Shown piece after piece: positions 25,785 through 34,648 of a stretch of DNA of 34,884 bases; positions within the stretch are counted from its first letter, which is position 1, and the number at the start of each line of letters is the position of its first letter. Location of the stretch: assembly GCA_938002605.1 (NCBI GenBank), contig CALLAF010000046.1, forward strand, positions 1-34,884, read 5' to 3'. Origin of the DNA: an uncultured Paracoccaceae bacterium. Lineage in GTDB: Bacteria; Pseudomonadota; Alphaproteobacteria; Rhodobacterales; Rhodobacteraceae. The notes below the pieces were generated by a model. The model saw only the letters and a list, made by a program, of their open reading frames with translations. It did not search any database and was not told the origin of the DNA. The translations under genes and the position numbers were made by a program.

Positions 25785-26633
25785 ATGACCACCGCTGTGA
25801 CGAAATCGATGATTCTAATTGCATTGCTTGCCACGACCGCGTGCGGCGGTGGTGGTGAAGACCCGGTCGTTACGCCTGATCCTGGGCCGAATGGGTTGTC
25901 ATACGGTGTGGTGGGACAAGACCTCTCTGATGCTGAGGGAACACAAATGTCCCTCGCAACTGCTGGCTACACGACAGGTTCAGGTGCCGCAGTGACGCAA
26001 GGCGGCACCGTAACATTGGCGACGAACTTCCTGACAGGTGGTCCTGCTAACCTGAGCGCGCTTGATGCCACGATTGAAATGTTCGGCGAGACAGTCACGA
26101 TTTCGAGCGGTAGCGGGACATTAGCGAACGGTAATGTCGTGACCTTAACCTATGAACCGGACCGCACTGGTGAATATGCTGGCGCGATTTCGATCGCGAA
26201 CCATACATCGGGCGGTATTTATCAGGGCGAAACGGCTTATGTCTTTGGGTTTGAAAGCGACCCTGCGGATATGGAAACGATTGGAACTGTGAACTATAGC
26301 GATGGTTTCTTGGCGCAGGGTATTTCGGGTGCCTCCGAAGCCGAATACGAGGGCACAATTGCGATTGCCGTGAACTTTGCAGGCACTGCAACGGGAACGC
26401 TTGATGGGGTTGTCGGCGGTTCTACGGATATGGATATGACTTTGTCCGGCGGCACATTGTCCGGGAATACAATTACAGCGGGGCTGGACTGTAGTGTCGG
26501 CTGTTCAGGTGATGGCGATTTGGACGCTACATTTTATGGGCCAAATGCTGATGAGCTTGGCGGTGTTTTGGCGATTGATACAAATACCTTTGAAGGTGCC
26601 GGGACGTTCATTATCACAGTCACAGGCTCTTAA
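25785..26633 (+). CDS. TbpB-like surface lipoprotein
   Basis: A 282-residue exported protein. A lipoprotein signal peptide ends at Cys20 (ALLATTAC), followed by a GGGGED spacer and beta-strand-rich sequence full of Gly, Thr and Ser. The end (about 150-282) has the SGGTLSGNTITAGL and ATFYGPNADELGGVLAID segments seen in the TbpB beta-barrel family, where xFYGPxAxExGG is the clearest mark. In Neisseria this fold is a transferrin receptor subunit; in marine bacteria it occurs in lipoproteins of unknown ligand. I chose ATG 25785: AAAGGG lies 6 bases upstream, while ATG 25779 has none. No Slam translocon or TonB receptor is in the window. Confidence 0.78.
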   Translation: MTTAVTKSMILIALLATTACGGGGEDPVVTPDPGPNGLSYGVVGQDLSDAEGTQMSLATAGYTTGSGAAVTQGGTVTLATNFLTGGPANLSALDATIEMFGETVTISSGSGTLANGNVVTLTYEPDRTGEYAGAISIANHTSGGIYQGETAYVFGFESDPADMETIGTVNYSDGFLAQGISGASEAEYEGTIAIAVNFAGTATGTLDGVVGGSTDMDMTLSGGTLSGNTITAGLDCSVGCSGDGDLDATFYGPNADELGGVLAIDTNTFEGAGTFIITVTGS

Positions 26634-27241
26634 CGCGCCAAGTAGTGATCGGGCCGGTGGTTCACTGCGATTGTCAGGTTGATAATCACCGCGCCCAGTA
26701 GCGACCAGATCACCAAGTGGAATGGTAGAATAAAGAACGCGACGCCGAATAGCAGCGCGTCGATCAGCAATTGGAAATACCCGGCACGAAATCCGGTGGT
26801 GTCTTGCACGATCAACGCCATGACACCGAAGCCGCCCAACGATCCATTGTGGCGGAACATGGCAAGCAGCCCGATTCCAGTTGTGCAGCCCGCGATAACC
26901 GCAGCTAACCAAGGTGTGATCGTGCCCATTTGCCAGCCCAAGGGCAGTAATTCGGTCACAGCGGAAAGCACAGTCACCGAAATCAACGATTTCAATGTGA
27001 ACATTGGCCCGAGCCGAAAATAGGCGAGTGCATAAAAGGGGATGTTGATGACAAAGAACACAGCCCCAAATGACCAACCTGTCAGATAGCTGATAATGAC
27101 GGCGAGTCCGGCGGTTTGCCCCGTTATCAACCCGACATGGGTTAGAATATGTAGGCCGACCCCACATAAAAACACACCAAGGCCGAGCCCTTGTAAGTCG
27201 TCAATCTTGCTGTGCTTAGAAGAAGGAATAGATTCTGTCAT
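26630..27241 (-). CDS. YitT family membrane protein
   Basis: A 203-residue inner-membrane protein with five to six hydrophobic helices and the family features GLITGQTAGLAVIISYLTG and GGFGVMALIVQDTTGFRAG (PF02588 N-terminal module only, without the C-terminal DUF2179 domain). Function unknown. Its stop overlaps that of the convergent lipoprotein gene by 4 bases. A single gene by spacing. Confidence 0.82.
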   Translation of the reverse strand: MTESIPSSKHSKIDDLQGLGLGVFLCGVGLHILTHVGLITGQTAGLAVIISYLTGWSFGAVFFVINIPFYALAYFRLGPMFTLKSLISVTVLSAVTELLPLGWQMGTITPWLAAVIAGCTTGIGLLAMFRHNGSLGGFGVMALIVQDTTGFRAGYFQLLIDALLFGVAFFILPFHLVIWSLLGAVIINLTIAVNHRPDHYLAR

Positions 27242-27291
27242 GACGTGAACCTAGGTCAATATGCTTGACCTTTTCAACAGCTTTCACGCGG

Positions 27292-27317
27292 GTGTCGGGG
27301 GCAGGTGCCCCCGACAC
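27292..27317 (-). terminator. Strong GC hairpin after icd
   Basis: A perfect 12-bp inverted repeat (GTGTCGGGGGCA, two bases, complement) lies 5 bases beyond the icd stop. There is no T-run on the minus strand, so it may be a weak terminator or an mRNA 3' stabiliser. Confidence 0.6.
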
Positions 27318-27322
27318 GCAGC

Positions 27323-28531
27323 TTACATCGCGGCGTTCAGGTTTTCGTCGATCTTTTCAAGGAAACCTTCTGTGGTGAGCCAGCTTTGATCAGGACCAAC
27401 CAAAAGCGCGAGATCCTTTGTCATATGGCCGCTTTCGACGGTATCAACGATGACTTTCTCAAGCGTTTGCGCAAAGCCCATCAGCTGCGCGTTGTCATCA
27501 AGCTTCGCGCGGTGCTTCAAGCCGCCCGTCCAGGCAAAGATCGACGCGATAGAGTTGGTCGATGTCGCTTGCCCCGCCTGATGCTGACGGTAGTGACGTG
27601 TCACGGTGCCATGTGCGGCCTCTGCTTCGACAATTTTGCCATCGGGGGTCATCAATTGCGATGTCATCAAACCCAGCGATCCGAACCCTTGCGCGACAGT
27701 ATCAGACTGCACGTCGCCATCGTAGTTTTTACAGGCCCAAACAAATTTGCCTGACCACTTCATGGCAGAAGCGACCATGTCGTCGATCAAACGGTGCTCG
27801 TACCAGATGCCGGCCTCTTTGAATTTTTCTGCGAATTCTTCGTCATAAACCTGCTGGAACAAGTCCTTGAAGCGGCCGTCATAGGCCTTAAGGATCGTGT
27901 TCTTGGTCGACAGATACACAGGCCAACCAAGATTTAAACCATAGTTCAAAGATGCACGCGCAAAATCGATGATCGATTGATCAAGGTTGTACATGCCCAT
28001 CGCGACACCTGCTGCGGGGGCGTCGTAGACTTCTTTCTCAATCACGGTCCCGTCTTCACCGACAAATTTCATCGTCAGCTTGCCCGGTCCGGGCATCAGA
28101 AAATCGGTGGCCTTATATTGATCACCAAAGGCGTGACGACCAATGACAATCGGGTTTGTCCAGCCCGGCACAAGACGCGGCACGTTTTTACAGATGATGG
28201 GCGCGCGAAACACAACGCCGCCAAGAATGTTGCGGATCGTGCCGTTTGGGGACCGCCACATCTGCTTAAGGCCAAATTCTTCGACGCGGCCTTCATCTGG
28301 GGTGATCGTCGCGCATTTCACGCCAACCCCATATTTTTTGATCGCCTCTGCGGCATCAATTGTGATTTGGTCGTTGGTTTCGTCGCGAACCTCCATGCCC
28401 AAATCGTAGTATTTTAGATCAAGGTCCAAATAGGGCAGGATCAGCTTTTTCTTAATGAAGTCCCAAATGATGCGGGTCATTTCATCACCGTCGAGTTCGA
28501 CGATTGGGTTCTCTACCTTGATCTTTGACAT
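27323..28531 (-). CDS. icd: NADP-dependent isocitrate dehydrogenase (eukaryote-like type)
   Basis: The 402-residue enzyme oxidises isocitrate to 2-oxoglutarate in the TCA cycle. It is the homodimeric form shared with eukaryotic IDH1/2: it opens with [19 protein letters not shown], has the isocitrate-binding [12 protein letters not shown], then [12 protein letters not shown] before the coenzyme site. NADP preference is inferred from this subfamily. Full length. It is divergent from the outer-membrane protein gene across 253 bases, and transcribed as a single gene. Confidence 0.96.
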   Translation of the reverse strand: MSKIKVENPIVELDGDEMTRIIWDFIKKKLILPYLDLDLKYYDLGMEVRDETNDQITIDAAEAIKKYGVGVKCATITPDEGRVEEFGLKQMWRSPNGTIRNILGGVVFRAPIICKNVPRLVPGWTNPIVIGRHAFGDQYKATDFLMPGPGKLTMKFVGEDGTVIEKEVYDAPAAGVAMGMYNLDQSIIDFARASLNYGLNLGWPVYLSTKNTILKAYDGRFKDLFQQVYDEEFAEKFKEAGIWYEHRLIDDMVASAMKWSGKFVWACKNYDGDVQSDTVAQGFGSLGLMTSQLMTPDGKIVEAEAAHGTVTRHYRQHQAGQATSTNSIASIFAWTGGLKHRAKLDDNAQLMGFAQTLEKVIVDTVESGHMTKDLALLVGPDQSWLTTEGFLEKIDENLNAAM

Positions 28532-28784
28532 GGGGTTCTCCGGTTTGGGGGATTCTATATCGGCATAGCGTAAATATGAGATTACGGGAAGTCTGTATGC
28601 TGTGGTATACTGAAATTAGCATTGGGGTTTCATGCCTCTGCGCAGCGGCTTGGATGAAGGGTTAGTGCAAATTGGTCACCACGAAATATTTCATAAATGC
28701 AATGGGATGGTGTTAGTCGTCAGATAGCACATTATGCTTTCAGATGCGGCGCAATTGTCGTGTCCATATTGAAAGGTTTAAATT

Positions 28785-29366
28785 ATGTCTTCACTCTTTA
28801 ACGTTAGCTGTATTGCAATTGTTGCTGCGTCGCTCGCAATTTCCGCGCAGGCGCAATCTGTCGAAATATACGGTGGTGCAACCCTTGGCGGGCAGGATCT
28901 TAATTACGGTCCCGTGCCACCAAGCAACCCAAATTTGCAACAGATGGACGCAGGGTATCTGTTCGGTGCCGGTGTTTATTGGGGCATCCCCGGCGGTTTC
29001 GAGGCGGGTCTCGACGCGATGTATACGAACCAAGGCTACAGCAGCTGGGGGCCAGGTTCGACGCTCGAATCGCTCTCGGTTATGGCAAACGGTCGGTATG
29101 TTTTTGCAATTCCTAACGTGAATATTGCGGGTTATGTTGGTGCAGGTGTTGGCTCAATTCAGCTGACCTATGATGATCCGGCCGCGTTCCTTGATGGCGA
29201 TGATTCCGTGATGGGCTGGCAGATTGAAGGCGGTGCGCGTTACACCTTGGGTGTCTATGAAGTATTCTCTGCCATCAAATACCAGGAAGGGTTTGATGAA
29301 GCGTTGATCCAGTCTGAATCGGTTGAGTATAATTCACTAAGCTTGCTCAGCGGTATCCGCTTCTAA
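28785..29366 (+). CDS. Small outer-membrane beta-barrel protein
   Basis: A 193-residue protein with a Sec signal peptide (residues 1-23, ending ISAQAQ) and alternating strands ending in a C-terminal phenylalanine (SGIRF), the BamA recognition mark. Size and strand pattern fit an eight-stranded OmpA/OmpW-like barrel (outer membrane protein beta-barrel superfamily). No OmpA peptidoglycan domain. A GAAAGG site lies 8 bases before the ATG. The 253 bases upstream, shared with icd, contain no gene that I can see; a TATACT at about 28613 could be a -10 element. A strong terminator follows. Confidence 0.8.
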   Translation: MSSLFNVSCIAIVAASLAISAQAQSVEIYGGATLGGQDLNYGPVPPSNPNLQQMDAGYLFGAGVYWGIPGGFEAGLDAMYTNQGYSSWGPGSTLESLSVMANGRYVFAIPNVNIAGYVGAGVGSIQLTYDDPAAFLDGDDSVMGWQIEGGARYTLGVYEVFSAIKYQEGFDEALIQSESVEYNSLSLLSGIRF

Positions 29367-29372
29367 TCAATG

Positions 29373-29401
29373 ATGGCGCCGGGTTTCCGGCGCCATTTTT
29401 T
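29373..29401 (+). terminator. Rho-independent terminator after the barrel gene
   Basis: A perfect 10-bp stem (ATGGCGCCGG / CCGGCGCCAT) with a GTTT loop is followed by TTTTT. It begins 6 bases after the stop codon. Confidence 0.92.
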
Positions 29402-29442
29402 GTGAGAAAGGACAGCCGGGTTCAAAAGGAATTGTCCCTCTA

Positions 29443-29748
29443 ATGGTATCCGGACCTTTGCCCCTACCAGAATCTGCTTTTAAGAACTGGAAGGCCTTAG
29501 CGCGCGAATTTCAACGCGCTATGGCTGTTGTTGCTAGCGATGATATGCCACTAGCCGTCAAACAGTCCCATGCGCTTATGATTGGGCACATACGGCGCAT
29601 TCTGCACCCCAGCCGGATTAATCATTCAGCTTTACTGTGGGAAGACACTGAACAGGCAAATCCCGACTATGCCAAAGCCCTTTACCTGAGCCCCAGAATC
29701 TCCTCCATTTTTGTGTGGAGTGCGCCCAACACAAGGACGGACAAGTGA
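29443..29748 (+). CDS. Hypothetical protein, probably cut at its 3' end by an IS remnant
   Basis: A 101-codon frame that I do not recognise. It is helical and mostly soluble (NWKALAREFQRAMAVVASDD, then KQSHALMIGHIRRILHP), with no signal peptide or membrane segment. The ATG is preceded by AAAAGGAA, 12 bases away, a poor spacing. The last codons (about 29738-29748) already border IS3-type sequence, so the true C-terminus is probably lost. It lies between a terminator and a decayed transposon and could itself be a fragment of a larger accessory gene. Confidence 0.4.
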   Translation: MVSGPLPLPESAFKNWKALAREFQRAMAVVASDDMPLAVKQSHALMIGHIRRILHPSRINHSALLWEDTEQANPDYAKALYLSPRISSIFVWSAPNTRTDK

Positions 29749-29836
29749 ATTCGAGAATGCGAAGTTGAAGAAGCTGCTGGCTGAGCAGATGCTCGACAAC
29801 CCAATGCTGCGGGATGTGACCTCAAAAAAGTGGTGA
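29747..29836 (+). pseudogene. IS3-family orfA, C-terminal remnant
   Basis: Thirty codons in one frame, reading EFENAKLKKLLAEQMLDN and ending DVTSKKW, are the leucine-zipper tail of an IS3-family OrfA. The helix-turn-helix portion is absent; upstream in this frame the sequence no longer looks like a transposase. The stop overlaps the orfB start (TGGTGACG), as normal for this group. Confidence 0.75.
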
Positions 29837-30655
29837 CGCCCGATGCCAAGCGGAAGGCGGTGGCGCATCTGGTGAGGTCCATCAGGTGAGCCAGAGTCGG
29901 GGTGCTCTGCTTTGGATGTGGATCGGTCGACGGTGCGGTGCCAGCCGCGCCGGGACGATGACACGAAACGACGTAATGCCATGAAGGCAGTCGCCAAGGA
30001 ACGTTGCCGGTTCGGCTATCGGCGGCTGCATGTGATGGTGGAACGGCAGGGCTGGCAAGTGAACCACAAGAAGTTCCGACGGATCTATCGCGAAGAGAAG
30101 CTGCAAGTGCGCCGCAGGGGCGGTAGAAAGCGGGCTCTGGGCACGCGAAGGCCGATGGTAGTGCTGCAGCGTTGGAGCCTGGATTTCGTATCTGATGCGC
30201 TGACCGATGGTCGCCGCTTCCGTATCCTGACCGTGGTGGATGATCACACGCAGGAGAACCTGGCGCTGGTGGCCGATACATCGCTGTCGGGCTTGCGGGT
30301 CACGCGAGAACTGGACCGGCTGATTGTTGAGCGCGGGGCGCAGGGAACCATTGTGTCTGACAACGGAACCGAGTTCACAAGCATGGCCATCCTGCGGTGG
30401 GTTCAGGAAACCGGGATCGACTGGCACTACATCGCTCCGGGTAAACCAGCCCAGAACGCATTCATCGAAAGCTTCAACGGCAGGCTACGTGACGAATGCC
30501 TAAATGAAACGCTCTTCAGCTCACTGGCCGAGGCCCCTGAAGCGCTGGAAGCTTGGCAGGAGAGTTACAACTATCAAAGACCACATTCGGCGTTGGGAAA
30601 CCTGACACCGATGGAATTTGCAGAGAAAATGAACATGGACAAACTGGCCGCCTAA
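29833..30655 (+). pseudogene. IS3-family orfB transposase, frameshifted
   Basis: The gene starts GTGACGCCC in the usual overlap with orfA and reads VTPDAKRKAVAHLV, then hits a stop near 29888; the reading frame changes at about 29870 and again near 29910. From TTG 29912 a 247-codon frame holds the integrase core with Asp91, Asp150 (VSDNGTEF) and Glu186 (AFIESFNGR), 35 residues between the last two. A few residues are also missing before RWSLDFV and in the ERGAQG segment compared with typical members. The element is therefore broken at several places, though the DDE triad is kept. Confidence 0.82.
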
Positions 30656-30715
30656 GGTCATTAAACCAACCCCAAGGACTCTCCGTGAGATGGAGAAAAA
30701 TCGGGGTGCAGGTTA

Positions 30716-31173
30716 ATTTTCAACTGTTAGAATCGTACTGGGAGGCCGAGGTATCAACTGATGGCGAACAGGTCGTGTCAGGTGGGGAGCTGATATTTGG
30801 AGACGATGTCGTTATCGTAATTGGAGACATAGACATTCAACATCGCATCGGCACTCAAGAATCAACGCTTACGGGAGCAATGCTGCAGTATAGTTCCGAT
30901 AATACAAGCTATAGCTGGGCGGGGCTTAGAGGAGTTGGTTCAGCAGAGTGGACCTCTGTCACGAACTCAAGGTCCGTTGCACAAATTATACTGAATTGCA
31001 TACCTGTTCCACCGCTTGATACAGGTATTGATGGACTATATGCCGATACCAGTGTGGCGTTTATTCCCACCGCAGCCCTTCCTGAAAACTGCTCTGCCGA
31101 GGTTTGTGCTGTTCGCTTTCCTTCATCCGAGGTGTACATACCCCAAAGCTCTCAAAGTTGCGCGCCCAACTAG
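30716..31173 (+). pseudogene. C-terminal remnant of an unknown gene behind the IS3 end
   Basis: The frame is open from the IS right end to a TAG at 31171-31173, giving about 152 residues that start NFQLLESYWEAEV. It is beta-rich and polar with GDDVVIVIGDIDIQ, a tandem NCIPVPPL and NCSAEVCAVRF, and a last SCAPN: four cysteines that suggest an extracytoplasmic, disulfide-bonded domain. There is no start codon with a ribosome site and no signal peptide. The 5' part does not appear on the other side of the IS remnant. Base composition appears lower in GC than neighbours. I do not recognise the family. Confidence 0.5.
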
Positions 31174-31182
31174 GGGAATATC

Positions 31183-31575
31183 TCACTCGTCCCCCTCAAA
31201 CACCATCGCCACCCCGTTCATACAGTACCGTAGCCCTGTGGGCTGCGGGCCGTCGGGGAAGACGTGGCCGAGGTGGGCGTCGCATCGGGCGCAGTGGATT
31301 TCGGTGCGTTTCATGAAAAACTTGCGGTCCACGCTTTCGCCTACGGCATCGGAGCTGATCGGTTGATAGAACGACGGCCAGCCTGTGCCGCTTTCAAACT
31401 TGGCGGATTGGTCAAACAGGGGGGCATCGCAGCAGACGCATTTGAACAGACCGGGGGCTTTGGGAAAATTGTCATGGGTGCCTGCGCGTTCGGTCCCGTG
31501 TTGGCGGGCGACGCGGTAGGCCTCATCGGACAGTTGTTCACGCCACTCGGCGTCGGTTTTTACAATCTTGTCCAT
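31183..31575 (-). CDS. msrB: Peptide-methionine (R)-S-oxide reductase
   Basis: The 130-residue MsrB reduces methionine-R-sulfoxide in damaged proteins. The structural zinc is bound by Cys46/Cys49 (CVCC) and Cys95/Cys98 (CARC), and the catalytic Cys118 sits in [13 protein letters not shown] and HLGHVFPDG are conserved family blocks. No signal peptide, so it is cytoplasmic. Full length. It is divergent from olsB with 71 bases between them. Confidence 0.96.
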   Translation of the reverse strand: MDKIVKTDAEWREQLSDEAYRVARQHGTERAGTHDNFPKAPGLFKCVCCDAPLFDQSAKFESGTGWPSFYQPISSDAVGESVDRKFFMKRTEIHCARCDAHLGHVFPDGPQPTGLRYCMNGVAMVFEGDE

Positions 31576-31646
31576 CGTTCATAATCCTTTTGCATTTGTT
31601 CCATCTAACTTAAGCTGAAGCCAAAGGTTCGCCAAGGGATGCCGTA

Positions 31647-32360
31647 ATGACATTTCCGTTTCATAAAGGTCAGTTGACAGCGCGGCTTGCTGCGGGTGTC
31701 GCGGATGTGCGCGCCTGTCAGGCGCTGCGCCACCTTAGTTTTCATGGGCGGGCTGGTGTCGACGCCGATCCGTTGGATGGTGATTTTCAGCATTTGATGA
31801 TCCATGATCGAAATGACGCGCTATGCGGCACCTTGCGGTTTCGTCTCGCAGACAGGGCGGATGATCTGGCCCAAGGCTATGTTGCGCAATATTATGACCT
31901 GTCGGGATGGCGGGGGCAGGCGGGCCCGTTTCTTGAGGTTGGGCGTTTTTGCACCGCGCCGGGTAATATGGGTGCCGACCTGCTGCGAATGCTTTGGGGC
32001 GCGCTGACCCGGATTGTTGACCAACACGGGGCGCAGATGTTGCTGGGTTGCACCAGCTTTGTCGGGACGGATCCACGCGTATATGGCGCAGTATTTCAAA
32101 GGCTTATGCGTAATCACCAAGGGCCGCCGGATCTGATTCCGTCCATCACTACGGGACAGGCCATGCGTATGGTTGATGTCGCGCCAAGTGGCATTGCGCC
32201 CATACCGGCATTGCTTAAGTCTTACCTATCATTGGGAGGATGGGTCGGCGACCATGTGGTGATTGATCCTGTCATGAACACGCTGCATATGTTCACCTGT
32301 CTGCCCGTTAGCGCCATGTCAGCGGCCCGTGTGGCACGATTGCGTGCGGTTGCCAGTTGA
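31647..32360 (+). CDS. olsB: OlsB-type ornithine lipid N-acyltransferase
   Basis: A 237-residue GNAT-like acyltransferase. The N-terminal CQALRHLSFHGRAG followed by DADPLDGDFQHLMI and the GRFCTAPGNMGADLLRMLWGA segment match OlsB (ornithine-acyl-ACP N-acyltransferase), which makes lyso-ornithine lipid, the first step in ornithine lipid synthesis. OlsA, the second acyltransferase, is not adjacent here. AAGGGATG precedes the ATG. The downstream ABC-F gene starts 30 bases later. Confidence 0.8.
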   Translation: MTFPFHKGQLTARLAAGVADVRACQALRHLSFHGRAGVDADPLDGDFQHLMIHDRNDALCGTLRFRLADRADDLAQGYVAQYYDLSGWRGQAGPFLEVGRFCTAPGNMGADLLRMLWGALTRIVDQHGAQMLLGCTSFVGTDPRVYGAVFQRLMRNHQGPPDLIPSITTGQAMRMVDVAPSGIAPIPALLKSYLSLGGWVGDHVVIDPVMNTLHMFTCLPVSAMSAARVARLRAVAS

Positions 32361-32390
32361 CGCAAGCGCCGTCGCGCCGTAGCAGGCGAT

Positions 32391-34199
32391 ATGGCTAGAG
32401 CACCCTTACTCCAAATTTCCGACATCGCGCTGACATTCGGCGGCGATCCTGTATTCGAAGACTTGTCATTGGTGGTTCAACCCGGTGACCGTGTGGCGCT
32501 TGTTGGGCGCAACGGATCGGGTAAGTCCACCTTGATGAAAGTTATGGCCGGATTGGTCGAGGCCGACAGCGGCACACGCGTGGCATCGCCCGGTGTGCAG
32601 GTCGGCTATATGGAACAGGACCCGACCATGGATGGGTTTGAAACGCTTGGTGAATATGCCGCCAGTGGTCTGGATATAGACGAGGCCTATAAGGTCGATA
32701 TGGTGGCCGAAGGTCTGAAATTTGATCCCGCCGGCAAGGTTGCCACCGCATCGGGCGGAGAACGTCGCCGCGCGGCCTTGGCCAAACTCATGGCCGAAGC
32801 ACCGGAATTGATGCTGCTTGACGAGCCGACAAACCATCTTGATATCGAAGCGATTGCTTGGCTTGAGAATGAATTAAAAACAACGCGGGCCGCATTTGTT
32901 TTGATCAGTCACGATAGGGCGTTTTTGCGTGCGCTGACCCGCGCAACCCTGTGGATCGACCGCGGTGCAGTGCGCCGCGCCGAAGAAGGGTTTGAGAATT
33001 TTGAGGCTTGGCGCGATAAAATCTGGGAAGAAGAAGACCAGCAGCGTCACAAGCTGAACCGAAAAATCAAACAAGAGGCCCGCTGGGCCGTCGAAGGCAT
33101 ATCAGCCCGTCGGACCCGGAACCAAGGCCGTTTGCGTGCGTTACAAGATTTACGCGCCGAAAAAGCAAGCCAGATCAAACGCCAAGGCACTGCAGCGATG
33201 GCATTTGATGGCGGCAGCACATCAGGCAAAAAGGTAGTCGAGGCCTTTGGGCTGACTAAAACATTTGGCGATAAGCCGATTGTGCAAGGGCTTGACCTGA
33301 CGGTGCAACGCGGCGACCGCATCGCGTTTGTTGGCCCTAATGGTGTCGGAAAAACGACCCTTATCAAAATGTTACTGGGTCAAGTTGAACCAGATGAGGG
33401 GGCGGTGAAACTTGGCACAAACCTTGATATCGCGATCTTTGATCAGACCCGCGCCGCGTTAAACCCCGATATGACGCTGTGGGAAAACCTTGCCAATGAT
33501 CCTGAACTTGGGGTCAGCGGAAAGTCAGACCAGATCATGGTGCGCGGCAATCCCAAACATGTGGTTGGTTATCTCAAAGAATTTCTATTCGATGAGGCCC
33601 AAGCGCGCGCGCCCGTGCGGTCGCTGTCGGGTGGTGAAAAGGCGCGGCTACTGCTTGCGCGGCTCATGGCGCGTGAAAGCAATCTGTTGATTCTTGATGA
33701 ACCGACCAACGATCTTGACATCGAAACGCTTGATCTATTGCAGGACATCTTGGGCGACTATGACGGCACCGTGCTGCTGGTCAGCCACGACCGCGATTTT
33801 CTTGACCGGGTTGCCACAACGACCATCGCGATGGAAGGCAACGGGCAGGCCGTCGTATATGCGGGCGGCTGGACCGACTACCGCGCGCAACGCGGTGGCG
33901 ATTTTGTTGAGGCAAAAACCGCGTCAAAGCCTTTGGCGAAAAAGCAAAAACAAAGCGAAAAAGCAGCCGCATCTGGCCTGTCATTCACCGAAAAACACCG
34001 GCTTGAAGCATTGCCGGGCATCATCGATACGCTGACCGCCGAGATTGGTAAACTGGAGGAACTGCTGGCTGATCCAGAGCTGTTCACCAAGCAGCCGGCA
34101 AAATTCCAAAAAGCCACAGACGCCTTGATCGCACGCCAAAATATGCGGTCAGACGCCGAAGAAGAATGGCTTATGCTTGAAGAAAAGGCGGCAGGTTAG
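32391..34199 (+). CDS. ABC-F family ATPase (Uup-type)
   Basis: A 602-residue soluble protein with two ABC domains and no membrane part: Walker A GRNGSGKST (39-47) and GPNGVGKTT (about 315-323), signature SGGERRRA and LSGGEKARL, Walker B ELMLLDEPTNHLDIE and LLILDEPTNDLDIE. The linker (about 190-270) is charged and helical, and the C-terminus (about 510-602) is a coiled coil, which fits Uup and not EttA. Such proteins act on ribosomes or branched DNA intermediates. The stop overlaps that of the convergent TM2 gene by 4 bases. Confidence 0.92.
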   Translation: MARAPLLQISDIALTFGGDPVFEDLSLVVQPGDRVALVGRNGSGKSTLMKVMAGLVEADSGTRVASPGVQVGYMEQDPTMDGFETLGEYAASGLDIDEAYKVDMVAEGLKFDPAGKVATASGGERRRAALAKLMAEAPELMLLDEPTNHLDIEAIAWLENELKTTRAAFVLISHDRAFLRALTRATLWIDRGAVRRAEEGFENFEAWRDKIWEEEDQQRHKLNRKIKQEARWAVEGISARRTRNQGRLRALQDLRAEKASQIKRQGTAAMAFDGGSTSGKKVVEAFGLTKTFGDKPIVQGLDLTVQRGDRIAFVGPNGVGKTTLIKMLLGQVEPDEGAVKLGTNLDIAIFDQTRAALNPDMTLWENLANDPELGVSGKSDQIMVRGNPKHVVGYLKEFLFDEAQARAPVRSLSGGEKARLLLARLMARESNLLILDEPTNDLDIETLDLLQDILGDYDGTVLLVSHDRDFLDRVATTTIAMEGNGQAVVYAGGWTDYRAQRGGDFVEAKTASKPLAKKQKQSEKAAASGLSFTEKHRLEALPGIIDTLTAEIGKLEELLADPELFTKQPAKFQKATDALIARQNMRSDAEEEWLMLEEKAAG

Positions 34200-34648
34200 G
34201 ATTCGGTTGGTTTATATTGGCTCTCCAATCCAAGACGCAAAATTTTGTTGTGTTGTCTGACCATGGCGGGAATGAAAGCACAGTCAAAAACCATAAACAT
34301 GATCACGATGGACTGAGAAATATAGTAAATCCTAGGATAGCTGGCAAAAGTGGCAAAAGCCGTCAAGCTGGCGATACAGATGATTACGGCAATGGGCACG
34401 AATTGAAGATAGCTACGATGTCCGCCCAGTGAGCCGAAAGTGATCAGCAGCGCATAAGCGATCCAGACTTTCTTTTTCCGATCATTATACAATAGCTCAA
34501 TTAGTTCTTCAGGCGTGTAGTCGCGTCCAAGTTTTTGCACGAAATGTATCCCAAAATAGTGATTGCTTTGGCTGCATGACCGATAGCTGGCTACGATGCA
34601 ACGATGCAGGTCTGTTTCATAGTCACCTCTCACAACTTTAGATATCAA
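34196..34648 (-). CDS. TM2-domain membrane protein
   Basis: A protein of up to 150 residues. The TM2 domain is seen from about residue 57: basic KKK, then helix AYALLITFGSLGGHRSYL (the GGHRxYL turn is the family mark), and further hydrophobic helices to about residue 130. The N-terminus has YTPEELIELLYND. The start is uncertain: the only start right after the in-frame stop is TTG 34648, without a ribosome site; a GTG five codons later is an option. A well-placed GAGAGGTG-ATG lies in another frame but stops after 9 codons, so an N-terminal frameshift is possible. Function unknown. Confidence 0.6.
   Translation of the reverse strand: MISKVVRGDYETDLHRCIVASYRSCSQSNHYFGIHFVQKLGRDYTPEELIELLYNDRKKKVWIAYALLITFGSLGGHRSYLQFVPIAVIICIASLTAFATFASYPRIYYISQSIVIMFMVFDCAFIPAMVRQHNKILRLGLESQYKPTES

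Larger units (their letters stand above)
29738..30715 (+). mobile_element. Degenerate IS3-family element, 5'-deleted
   Basis: The stretch contains the tail of an IS3-type orfA, a frameshifted orfB with the D,D(35)E residues, and after the orfB stop a right end reading GGGGTGCAGGTTA (about 30703-30715), like the terminal repeats of the IS407/IS51 subgroup. The left terminal repeat and most of orfA are missing, so it cannot move by itself. The left boundary is set where IS-like codons begin and is good to about 15 bases. Confidence 0.8.

Noticed and set aside
30553-30715. A fused protein starting inside orfB and running into the downstream fragment
   Set aside because: The start lies in the transposase gene in another frame; the first part is a shadow of orfB, so only the stretch after the IS end is kept as a remnant.
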